Source of the DNA: Phoronis australis
Lineage: Eukaryota; Phoronida; Phoronidae
NCBI GenBank assembly: GCA_002633005.1
Contig: NMRA01001096.1
Span: 1-53,987, forward strand
Direction of reading: 5' to 3'
Length of the DNA stretch: 53,987 nucleotides
Part shown: piece after piece, positions 36,501-48,500 of the stretch
Layout: every line of letters begins with the position of its first letter
Position numbering within the stretch: the first letter of the stretch is position 1
The notes under the pieces: model-generated
Databases searched by the model: none
Seen by the model: the letters and a program-made list of their open reading frames with translations, nothing else
What the model was told of the DNA's origin: nothing
Program-made: the position numbers and the translations under genes

Positions 36501-39500
36501 CACAGAAGTGGTGACGAGGAATTTTTTCACGGACATTCAGTGGGTGGGTACATGTTTGAGCCCAAGTATAACGAGGCAGAGTACGCACAGGCACAGGCAG
36601 CTGTTGAGAGAAACGAGGCGGCTACTGAGGACAGACGTGGTGACACATCTTGGTGCAAATGCACTGTGTGCGTTGTTCTGCCTACCTCAATTGAATGCTT
36701 GTGCTGTTCCGAGTTCCACATCAATTATCTTTTTGGTCTCTTCCTCCATTAGAGTGTATGGGGTATACTTGGCGGACCGCCCTGGTGAGTCAGACAAGTT
36801 CTCCTTCTCCATGAATTCCGCCACCAACTCGAGATGTTGTGACATGTATGCGTCATTGACAACTGGTATTAAATAGGAATTCTGAATGTTGTTGAATGTT
36901 GTTTTCGAAAAAAAACTTGACTTTTCCAAAGTCCATCATTGTCTTCACCGACTGAAACGTGTTTCCAGTGAAGAGCACACCACTGGACATGGTTAAGTGG
37001 ACCTCCGGCATACCACGGACAGAGGAACAACTGTCCCACTTGCCAGAGTGTCCCGTGACACACTCCCACTGGATGGTGACCTGAGCACCCAAACTGCTTA
37101 CATCGTGTCGTGTGACTCCCTCGCCACACACCTGGCACCTTCTAAATAGCTCCAACACTTTAGACAAGTCCACAATAAACTTATCAAAGTTTGGCTCACC
37201 GATCTGTTCACTGGACAACGAACTGTCCTCTTCACTGGGTGTCGAACTGGCCCTGTAATTACTCCCACTACTCAATATCGCTGCAGGAGGGCTGCTTAGA
37301 GGCTCTGGGCTGGAGAAAACAGCACAGGGCGAATCACTACTGGTTCCAGGAATTGCACGCTCTGGGGTACGTTCGGAGGCACGGGTGACAGTAGATGAAG
37401 TGCCTCCACTGGCTCCAGTCAATGTACTGGCCACAGCTCGCGAGGCTTCTCGCTTCAAAAACGCACTTCTTTGGGGGGTGGCGACGGGGGCATTGCCGGG
37501 AATCAACACAGACGGGATGGTATCCTTCTTCAGGCGTTGTTTCGCAGGGACCTTCATCAGTTCAGCATACAAATCCCTTTCGTAATCAGACGGCAGAAAG
37601 GGCTTGCCACACACACGGTAATTCTCCACTGCTTTGTACGTTGCGTGGACGGGTAACGCTGCATTTTCACACGAACGAGCCAAGTACGGCGAAGTATGTC
37701 ATCCATCGAAAAGCGATGCAAAGGTACTCCAAAACCGTGCATGAGCCGATAATTAGTACATCCCGATATGCAGCAACAGTGTGGCATGTTGACTGACTAG
37801 TAAATGAAAGCAAACGAAGACGGAACTTAACACAACCGAGGTAGAACAATGCCTGACTCGGCAGCTATCACAGTCAGACTATATGAAAAGAAATTGGCAC
37901 GAAATGCTTGCCTCCTAAAGCGTCACTTCCGGAGTAGCGGACGAGTAATTAATAAAATAACGAAAAGCTGTAATTAAGTGGAAAATATGTCTAGGATAAC
38001 CAACCAACCTTATTTTAGCTCAAAATGACATGGAAAAAGGTTGCCTTCGCCTTTAAGATCACCAACAACATTGTGCAGTTATCATTTAACCAATATCTCT
38101 AATATTTGTTTGGTAAGCTACTTGGCAGTTTTCGTTAATTTAGATACAAAAGTCTTGATCTACAGAATTTTTTTAGTATAAAAAGCTCACTACAGAGGGC
38201 TGTTTTGTAAATTTAGATGTGAAAACCTTAGTCTACGAATTTTTTTTTAAAAAAAAGCTCACTCTGTGTGTGGTGGGGGGTTGCCGCTGAACAGTTGTGG
38301 GGTGGGGGAAACGCATCGTTGGAATCATGGATGCCCTGGAATATTGGGAACCCCATTTTGGACACCCTGTTTTTGAAATCCTGGATAAAGGCCTGAATGG
38401 CATATGTGTTATTACACACACTGATTTTCAGACGCTCTGACTACTGTGGCACCCCCAAATGACAATAATGTTTTCTGTACCTGTGATGTTACTTGATGAC
38501 TACACAAAACTTGTGTGGACAATGCTAATGGAATTTGGATGGAAGACTACCTTTAAGTTTAACACTAATGTTCCCTCTAATGTGAATGTTTAAAATTCTA
38601 CAATTTGGGAAAGTGAAAATTAATTAATGAGCTCAATCTAGGAGCTTATCCCAAATTCTTGACATAGGCATTGGCCGTCCCAAATTCAAGACCTGTCTGA
38701 GAAGATTGCAAAAATTACCACCCCCTACATTGAAACTTTTCCATATCTCAAACTCCAAAGACTGACCGAAAGCTGAATCCAATACACATCAATACAAGAC
38801 CAGTAAAAGAGGGAATTCAGTTACCATTACAGGTAAAGGCAAAACAACTTTAAAAAGCAAGGTCATTCACCTGGAAGCCTTAACAAAACAACTGAATTCC
38901 CAAGGCTAGCATAAACAATCTTAAAACAACATAGTAGGGGGAAAATGGAAAATTCCACACACTCGGCCAGGAAACGCAGTCCGTGCAAGTATTACAATGC
39001 GCGTGGCTGACGAGTTCACTCAATGGTTTTGGCCAAAAGTAAAACCTTCATAAGAAATCACAGTACACAAAAAACTTCGCATCAATACAGTATCAGGATA
39101 ATTTATGTTTGACACAAATATATGAGTAATTACATTTATTTGGCAACAAAGAGCTCTCTGCTTCTCATGATCAAGTAGTCGATGGATTGACGGCGAAGGC
39201 CGCGCGAAATTAGACTTTCGGATTTAGCTCGGGAGCGTCTGTCAAAACGCGGATGTGCGAAGACCGTCTGCCATGACATCACGGAATTAGGTCCTTGAAT
39301 TTGTGATTTTGGCATTCTTTTGGCATTTTTGTCGCCAAATTACCACTTGAAGGCAATTTGAAGAGATCGAATGAAAGAAAGCGTTCTAAAGAGTTGTTCG
39401 ATGCTAGTTTAGTGGAGTTCCATGCACATTTGAGAAGAAAATTCTGAGCAAACAGATTTCGAGTGTCCAACCTTTGTTTTCTTATATATTATGAGTGACG

Positions 39501-42500
39501 TCATTTGCAATAAACCCAAGCGCCTGTGATTTGAACTTAGGAACACGAGTTCTCGAAAATGGCTTGATGGATTTCGCTGAAACTTTCCAAACTTAATATT
39601 TAGTCACCAATCTCAAAAACGCTGTTACGATTTTTGATATAAAAGCTTAGTTTTTGTGTAATGTGGCAAAGACGAATATGACTTCAATTTTTTACAAAAA
39701 TACCTTACGTTTTGCGAGTTTATTTGTCATAGAAACCAAACGAACAAACTAATCGAAAATTCCTAACAGCGTTTTTGAGGTAATTTATGAAGTTTTCATT
39801 TAAAAAAGGTTTCGTTAAAATCGACCGAGGGGTTATTTTGCTATGAATGTACCTTTCTTAAAAATGAAATTTTTACTTAAAAAAGGTTTTTATGTAAAAC
39901 TAATAATGACAAATAAATACAAAAAGTATATTTATATTTCCTGGTCTTTGTTCTTTCAGAAAATATTTACTTTTACTAGTTGACAAAGCTTAGTTTTTTG
40001 ATATAAGTGTTAGAATGGAGGCCACTAAATAAGGTTGGACATAACCTTAAAATGTTTTTAGGTAAATTGATCCACGGAGATCAAACGGGTTTTATCTTGG
40101 GAAGGAATGTGAGCAAAAATATCCGTGTACTTTACGACCTTTTAATTACACTGAGAAAGTTGGCAAACACAGGTTGCTCTTACTTATTAATTTTGAGAAA
40201 CCGTTTGATTCTTTAGCACGAAACTTTATAGACAAAACTCTATCCTTTTTTAATTTTAGTTGTTCCATTAAATGGCGAGTCACAATGTTTTACAAAAATA
40301 TAAAATCTGGTGTTATAGTCAGTGGACAACCATCACGCTGGTTTAATATCCGACATGGAGTAGACAAGGCGACCCTTTATCCAACTATCTATGTATTATC
40401 GAAGTCTATAAAATGGCTCTCATGATCAGACATGACAGTACTATTCAGGGTATTAAGGTGGGCAGCAAGGAATTTTATGTATTTCTCAGTATGCGGATGA
40501 TACGTCCATTACATTAGATAGATCTGAAGTTTCGTTGCGGACTACTTTGAATGTTTTGGAAACATTTGTCGATTTCTCTGTCCTTCACATCAATATTGAA
40601 AAGAGTGTCATCTGCAGTTTCCGTCATCATTGACATGCGCATTCTACATACTTAATCATGTTGTCTGCCGCACAAAGGCCTGAAGAATTCGAGGATTATT
40701 TTACAAAACGAGAGATGTTCCAGAAACTGACATTGATTCAGGTGCTAGTAGACGACAAATAATCCAGCTACAGATACGTAACGTGGTGATAACGGGGCCA
40801 GTCAACGAAGCGCAAATACCCGTGCAATTAATGAACAGTGCCGAACCTTTCAATCAACAAAGTACCAACAAGTTGCTGACGTCATCGGACATCGGCATTT
40901 TTACAATTCGCTCCAAACTTGAGAATAGATTGTTTTTGTGAACAGGAAGAATGGACTTGTGTTAATCTTGAAAATGACATAATTGCTAACGTTCAACAAT
41001 CCAGTCGATATCTATTGAAATTGATTTCTACTTGCTCTCCCGTCCAAATAAATGGAAAAACGCTCGTGAATCGGTTTCTTATACCTAATTAGATATTCAA
41101 GATGGTTGACGTGGTCGCGGACTCGAATGTTGGGCAATTCTGCGAGAAATCTCAATTTCTGGCCGTGTAAAATTTTGGATGTAGCCTACAGACTTTTTGA
41201 CGTCGAATTCTGACTAACATTACGAGGGTATTGACTATGCAAGACATGAGATTGAGAAAAAACAAAGGCTCGAATGTCAGGAGCATTTATGATAAAAATG
41301 GGACTCGTTTTACCAAGACACTTTATTGTCTTTATTCAGACTGTCGGCTTCGTGGAAGACTGGACGTTCCTTCTGAAATCTTTACCTCCTTGTTAGTTTT
41401 TGGACTTAGTCAACATTTTCACCTCTAGTATGAATGTCACATTCTTTTTTGAGTAAAATGATACCGCTTACTGTTTGAAACACGTCTGTTTAGACTTCCA
41501 TTTAAAGTTATTGAATAAACGAATGGTCTTTGTTTAGCAATGACGCTTTTATTCCACTTCACTGTACTATGTTATGGCATGGGTGGATACACCACTGCAG
41601 CAATTAAACCATGCTAATGTTCAGTTTAAAATTTTTTCTTTGAAACAATTACTTAAAGCGAAGGTAAGCCAGACAGAATTTGCTTCTTTGCACTATTATT
41701 CCTATGTATATCGTTAGATTTTGCACTTCCTATTATTTCCATCTGCCGTTACTTGATTTTACGCAAATTTGTAATCAATGTTATTCCAGTCAGTCAAAAC
41801 TATTTTTAATTTTCCACAAATTTCCCGTCTATAACATTATTCCCTAGAATTTGCTGTTTTGCATTATAATTCCCTTCTATATCATTATTAGGTTTTACCT
41901 AAATTTGTAATCAATATTATTATTCCAGTCTATACTATGTTTAAATTTCCACAAATTTGCCGTCTATACCATTATTCCATTCTATACTATTATTAATTTT
42001 TTCCGACAAATTTCCGGTCTATACTATTATTCTACTTTTCTAGTGGCAAAAATGTTGGGTCTATACTATTATTAGTCTCTATTATCATTAAAAATTGTGA
42101 AATTTTCCAGTCTATACTATTATTGCTGTCTCTACTACTAATCGGAACTCCAGAGTAGTCTAACAAGTTCAAGTGACTTTCTTTCTGAGTCCACTGCTCA
42201 GACAGCAGATACAAAGGTCCTCTATCAAACCTGATGCTTGAATATCAATTCAAATGGGCTAAACCCAGTCGATTCTTGCACGGACTCCCTAGCCGCAAAT
42301 AACGACAGTGGGACCCCTTCATCCCAGTCAGTCTTGTTTTCAAAACAATAAGTCCTCAACATGGTTTTGAGAGTCGAATGAAATCTTTCTAAAGCTCCTT
42401 GACTCTCAGGATGGTAAGCACTAGAAGTAATCTGCTTAACCCCTAACTCATGAGTATCCTGTTGGAACAATCCTGATGTAAAATCTGATCCCTAATCGGA

Positions 42501-45500
42501 CTGGATTTCTCTAGGAAAACCAAATAATGTGAAGAAATTAATCAAAGACTTCGCAATAGTACTAGCCTTAATATTGCTAAGTGGAATGGCTGCAGGAAAT
42601 CTAGTGGTGGAACACATAATAGTCAGTAAATACGGATTCCCAGACTTGGCTTTAGGAAGAGGACCCACACAGTCAGTGATCACGTTCAAGAAGGGCTCAC
42701 CGAAAGCTGGGACTGGTTGCAAGGGTGCAACCGGTGGCTCTAACTTGTATTTTCCTGCCACTTGACAAGCGTGACAGGTCCGGCAAAAGTGGGACACATC
42801 TTTCCGTAGACCGAGCCAAAAGAACTGTTTACTAATTCTGTCTACAGTCTTATTCACTCCAAGGTGCCCACCTAATGGTAAACTGTGCGCCAATGACATA
42901 ATGTCAGTCCTATAAACCCTAGGTACCAGGACTTGAGTAATAACAGCCCAATCTTCATTGGCAGGAAGATCTGGAGGACGCCACTTTCTCATAAGTACCC
43001 CATCGTGGATATAGTACCCTACTGGCACTTTACTAATCTCATCAGGAGAAAGAGTCTTGTCTCTCAAATCTCTTAACTCTGTGTCACTATTCTGCTCCTG
43101 AATCATTTGTCTCCTAGACAACGATAAACCATCTGACGCAGGCGAATACACACTAGGTGCCAAATCTGATTCTAGAGTACTAGACTTCTGCGTAGCGTTA
43201 CCTAAACCATTGTCAAACAATGAGCTCAGAAATGCATCTGACCAACCACAGTTCTGAGAATTCACATCAGAGATGTGTGACAAATCCTGACGATGAGTCA
43301 TAGGATCACTAACACTGTGGGGTTTCACTAAATCCTCCTCTAATTGGGCCTTCTTGGCCTGAGCTCGAGTCATCGCACACGCAGGAAAAAGCTCAGAGTC
43401 TGAGACACTATCATCGGTACTCGGCTCCACAGTCAACTGAACAGAGGGGACAACTTTACCACCAGCTAAGTCATTGCCTAGCAACATAGAGACACCCTTA
43501 ACAGGAAGACTAAACCTAAGTCCTATCTTAACTAGTCCTGAGACTAAGTCTGATTTCAAAAACATAGAGTGCAGAGGGATAGACAAAACTCCTCCTTCAA
43601 TTCCCTGAATAATATTAACTTCACCAGAGGCAGTCTCGGCAGAAAAAGGTAATACACCTTCCAGCATTAGGGATTGAGACGCCCCGGTATCTCGAAGTAT
43701 ACGAATGGGTACAGGAGTAGAACTCTCATCAAGAGAAACAAAACCCTCGTACACAAAAGGAAGGAACTCTTCCCTCAAAGGATCAGACATAACTGAGTGC
43801 TTAGACTCATGAAGGTAGGTAGGTTTACTAAACCCTACATCACGAGGTGTTCTATTTAATGTCTTGACAAAGGCATTGGGTGAAGTGTTAGCTTCATTCT
43901 TACGTTTCAGTTTGAAACAATCAGACAGGACATGACTAGGTTTCTTGCAATAATTGCATGACATACCTGAAAAATCCCTAGTGGACTGTTAACTACCACT
44001 ACCTTTGTTAACAGTAGTCTTGATTGTGTTGTCAAACGTTTGACCTAAACCAGGTTTACTACCTGTTTTCACGAACGAAGTACTAGGAGTACAACTAGTA
44101 GCCCTACTAGAATAAGCGAACCTAGACTTATGAGTGAGAGCATACTCATCGGCAAGCTTAGCAGCAGACTGTAAACTATCGGCATCTTTCTCGTCGAGAT
44201 AGGTCTTAATGTCATCCTTGACACAGTTCTTAAATTCCTCAACCAAGACCAGATCCTTAAGCTTACTAAAGTCGCCGTGAATTTCCTTGGAAGTACACCA
44301 ACGCTCAAAATAGACCTCTTTCTCACGAGCAAATTCTACATAAGTCTGATGGTCATTTTTACACAGACTCCTAAATTTCTGCCTATAAGCTTCAGGGACT
44401 AACTCATAAATTTTCAAAATAGCCTGTTTAACTAGGTCATAATCTGAAGAGTCCCCTACGGATAGAGACGAGTAGGCTTGCTGGGCCTTACCCTTAATGA
44501 CACTTTGCAGCATCAACGACCAGTACTGCTTAGGCCAACCTAAACTGTCTGCAACCTTTTCAACGTGCTGAAAGTACTTATCCACTGCTGTTTGGTCAAA
44601 CGGGGGAACTAACCCAATTTCCCTACTAGCCACAAACTTGTCTTCAGTTGAAACAGGCGGGATTGATGGATGAACCGACACCTCAAACTTTAGCTTTTCT
44701 AATTCGAACAGTCTCTGCCTCTCATTTTCCTCTCACTCAAACTGCCTCTGTTTTTCCTTTTGCTCCACTTCAAACTGCCTCTGTTTTTCCCTTTCCTCTA
44801 ACTCAAACTTTCTCTGTCTCTCTTTCTCCTCTAACTGAAGTCGCTTCTCTTCAAGCTTAAGCTTTTCCAACTCTATGTTAATAACTTTGTCAGAGAACTC
44901 AGGAAGTTTCAACAGCTCACTCTCGTCGAGTCGGTTCTCTTCAACCAAGTGCTCAGCAATATACCTGATAATATCACCCTTCCTAAACTGAGTCTTAAAG
45001 GCTAATGCCACCCGATTAGATTAGTCTTTTTTACCGTCTTAATCGGTCTGGGGCCCACATCGGCTCGTACACGGTCGACCTTACCTTGCCGAGAGGTGTC
45101 GCGTTAGCCTGTGAGGAAGGTGAGAAAGTCCGCAGCGACGTCAGTGGTTCGTATGCAGAGTGAATTCCGCCATGGTGTGGTGTGTCGTTCCTGCCTGTTC
45201 GAACTATGAAGCGGCGAGGAAAGCGGGTACATCGTTTTTTCGATTTCTTCGAGAGCCCGAAATGCTTCGGAAGTGGCTCGCTGCAGTGAAAAATGACAAG
45301 TACGGAGTTCGTACGAGGCCGTGAAACATCTCCGTGTCTGTGTCCGACATTTCGTGGACAGTGATTTCACTGACGAATTCTGGCTTGCCAAACAGCTCAT
45401 GCCAGGGCAGAAAAAGCAACCGAGGCTGAAGTCAGATGCTGTGCCTAGTGTGTTTGCGTTCGGCAGGCAGGAAGCAAAGAAACGTGGATCAGTTGTTTCC

Positions 45501-48500
45501 ATTATGGTGCAGTTAGCGCACTGACACCATGAGACGATTTTCGGAACTATCCATCTGCTCCATTGTTTGTGCACGTTCACGGCGCCTCTCTAATACTTCT
45601 TGATCAGTGTACTCTAGCTGGTTCGAACTGATATCCTGAGAAAACTAACAATCTACCTGGGAAGTCTTCGTCAGATGAGTACTCCTCCAAGTCGGGATTG
45701 CGAGTTGCCATGTTGACGTTTATTACTAAGCGTTCTGTTTCAAAATGAATTATTCTCACCCTAACCAATACTTATGTATAAAACTGAAAGAAAGTGTGTC
45801 CCATTAGATGCAATTTGTAATGCCTTTGGAGTGTTCGTGAGTGCAAATGATTTGAGAAGCCAGCAATGAATAAATCACTGCGTTACCGGCTTTAGGTGCA
45901 ATAAAACTAATTTGACCGGACACCGAGGCCGTGTGAGCGCAAGCTAATTCAGTGTTTGCTGACAGAATCTGTTGTGAAACAATAACTCGATATTCCATCC
46001 CACGGCCAGGTGTTAGGGGAATCTTTATTTACTTATACATTATTCAAATAATGATTGTCAATGTACAACTTCTGCCCTGGCGGTTCTGTGGCCAAACGGG
46101 AACCTGAATTCACGGCCCCCGACGAGTAGGCCTTAGTAGATTTGCAGTTTCGTGGCTTCACCAAAATAATCACGTGCACATTACTTCTTTAGCTCACTAG
46201 TATAGTATTTTCTTGACTTCAAGCTTAGTTTCCAACTTTGGCTGGTTAATGTTCGTGATGTCTTCAGTCCGGTCGCGACGGGCCTGATTGGGTTCCGAGC
46301 CACTGGCCGGGATAACGAGTCAGTCCGGCCGCGACGGGCCTGATCGGGTTCCGAGACACTGGCCGGGATAACAAGCGTTTTTTGTGTTTAGAACTAAAAA
46401 ACACAAGTCTAAACAACACAGATCTAGGTCCTACTGTCTGTATTTCACGGAAAAATACTTAGAATTTATCTCCGAACAGAACACGAACTCCTGATACCGA
46501 CCTTGGTAAATTGGACTGCCGAAATTTGTTGGCTACGGTGTGTCCAAATACCAATAAATCCGTAACAGTGAAATAAGACAACATGTTTTTATAAGAACTC
46601 GGTGTATTTTTAAGGGTTTTACATCGAAGTTTGATCATTTATTGGTGTTAAACAATGAATTCAAGCGATAAGCTGACACCAGTTACCCGTGTTGTGAACT
46701 GCTGAACAGACTGCGTGTGAAACCGATGACGTCAGTGAAAAATTTCATCACCTCCGTCTGCCGTCAGGTGTCAGGTAACGCAACCGTACGTGCCGCTATC
46801 GAGGAGAACTACTCGATCTAAATTGATGCAAATTAGGTTGTTTTTTGGGTGGCATGCTCCTTTAACGTAAGTGAGTTCTAACTGCTGAGATAGAGACAGG
46901 AGTTCAGGCTTCTTAAACCCTAATAGGGCATCGACAGTAGGTGACGCCAAAAAACCACTGAAGTCCATAGCTGCTGTCAGTCTCCAAAGATAAACACAGG
47001 AAAATGCTAATGACCGAAACGTGGGAGAGCAATAAACCAGATGTCAGAACGGTTTATCTCCCGGAATGGCCCCCAATTATGTGATGTGCACACGAGAGAA
47101 CTCGGTCAGCCATTTGTAATCCAGCTCAAAACTCCCTTCTTCACCTCCGAATTCAAAGAGTCAACGCTGTCCACAGCGCCATCCTTTGCACAAATAGATA
47201 ACCAATGTCACACAATATATCCAGAGATTCAAGGTTTTGTTAAATTTAGCGGTAATTTTTAAAACCTAAACTACCAAATATTTATAACATATACTGGAAG
47301 GAATTTTTGAACCTATCATCATCTTCATAGGCAAAATAAAAACAAAAAACCAAACAGATTTTCTTAACCAGCCTTTGTGGCATAATGATGAGTTGAAGGT
47401 CAGGGAAAGAAGCATTTTTTGTAACAAAAGGTTTGAACAGGGGATTGTGTTTATTAAAGACTTGTACTCTTCAAATGGCAAAATACTACAGTATGACTAT
47501 GTTGTAAACAAATAAAGTACTAAAACAAAAATTGTATGGAACACAACAGTATGTGTTCTGTACTACAATAATATCAAAACAAATGTGTGCTTGAATGTGA
47601 GAATGTTGACTCTCATACAAAACAGTAACCTTTTGTACAGGTCACAAACTAGAAGTGCTGCCTCAGACATTTTATTACTTTTGGGAAAAACAATTTATGT
47701 AAAGGCCAAAATTTGTGTGTTAATGCCTTTTTTTAATTTCGATAGTGACTATCTGAAAAGTATATAGACTGTTAATGCAGGAGCATTAGTCTTTGTTTAG
47801 GATCTTTATGTCCACTAGAGGTGTTGTATGTACACCTTAGGGTGTTTCCAGAGTGCATTGTAATTGCTGTCTACCCCTGCTCCTAGGTAATTGTTTATTG
47901 GCTAAATAGATGCTACCATTGTAATATAACCAATCACAGTGCAGTTTTGATGGTTTTTAGCTTCAGCAGTCATTTACAGCACTCATTTCGAATATTGGTT
48001 TCAACATGTTGTGATGCACTGTAGAGAGATTGTTAGCAGGGTCACGCGGAAAACTCCAGTAAGTACATGTAATTCTGTTAAGGCTTTATGTTTAGTCTAT
48101 TCATGTAGGTCTGGTGGACATTGTAGGGCTAGTGTTTAATTGTTGAACTGTAACGGCTGCTTTGTGGTGGTTTTGTCTTATGCGGGTTCGAGTCCCGTGT
48201 GCTAGCCGTATTGACAATTGGGTAACGTTTCGAGAACATTGTTTGGTTCCGTTGTTTGACAAACTGTATTTATCGTTTGCAGATAACCGTCTCTTCAAGA
48301 ATAAATCGTTTTAAATGAAGCTGACGCGTTATTCTATCGCCCACACTAATATAGACTATAAAAATTCAAGTATGCCAAATTTTAACAAAAAGAGGGAAAA
48401 TTTGGAGCTTTCTTTGTAAACTGATGTATGGTTGTTGGTACAAGGGTGTGACTGGTGTTAGTTTTTGTTTCACGTTTTTGCAACCACAATATATTGTATT

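Larger units (their letters stand above)
36107..38052. mobile_element. Kolobok-like DNA transposon 1, internally deleted, TTAA target site
   Basis: The 1,946-bp element is flanked by TTAA on both sides (36103-36106 and 38053-38056). It has terminal inverted repeats of about 155 bp (36107-36262 and 37898-38052) that are over 90% identical and begin AGGCGAA. It contains a minus-strand THAP-domain transposase piece and a plus-strand cysteine-rich ORF, convergent, with the middle missing at about 36708-36716. TTAA duplication plus a THAP-containing transposase is the Kolobok superfamily combination; piggyBac also uses TTAA but lacks THAP and has different ends. It lies in TRAF intron 1. Confidence 0.85.
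44999..46861. mobile_element. Kolobok-like DNA transposon 2, inserted at TTAA inside the Gmr1-like gag
   Basis: The 1,863-bp element is flanked by TTAA (44995-44998 and 46862-46865). The ends are inverted: AGGCTAATGCCACCC on the left, AGGAGCATGCCACCC on the right (reverse complement). It carries a plus-strand THAP-domain piece and a minus-strand P2X7-ballast-like piece in convergent order, joined near 45485-45500, the same design as element 1 but a different family (unrelated ends). The right 1.1 kb is non-coding. Confidence 0.82.
42136..47212 (-). mobile_element. Gmr1-like Ty3/Gypsy retrotransposon, 3'-truncated and split by a Kolobok-like insertion
   Basis: Minus-strand order is gag (46968-46863 and 44994-43989), zinc knuckle and protease (43964 onward), integrase (to about 42140). 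Integrase follows protease directly with no reverse transcriptase between them, the arrangement known for Gmr1-like elements, in which RT comes after integrase. Here the RT/RNase H part would lie below 42140, where the element stops in a tandem array. A primer-site-like TTGGGGGCCATTCCGGG (about 47060-47077, minus strand) lies just upstream of gag. A possible short LTR at about 47080-47212 (TGTGACATT...CATCACA) is a guess because the other LTR is gone. Confidence 0.75.

Noticed and set aside
41830-42135. CRISPR-like spaced repeat
   Set aside because: The repeat is short and imprecise, the spacing is irregular, the context is eukaryotic, and no cas genes are present.
45629-45656. Apparent intron (GTAGAT...CAG) in the ballast-like ORF of Kolobok-like element 2
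   Set aside because: It is only 28 bases, too short to splice, and the reading frame passes through it without a stop to the GY.FEP motif.
48120-48210. Possible tRNA gene (B-box GGTTCGAGTCC, T-arm-like stem, GGCTAGT/GCTAGCC ends)
   Set aside because: The T arm folds, but there is no A box or D arm and no anticodon stem of five pairs; at best a decayed tRNA-derived sequence.
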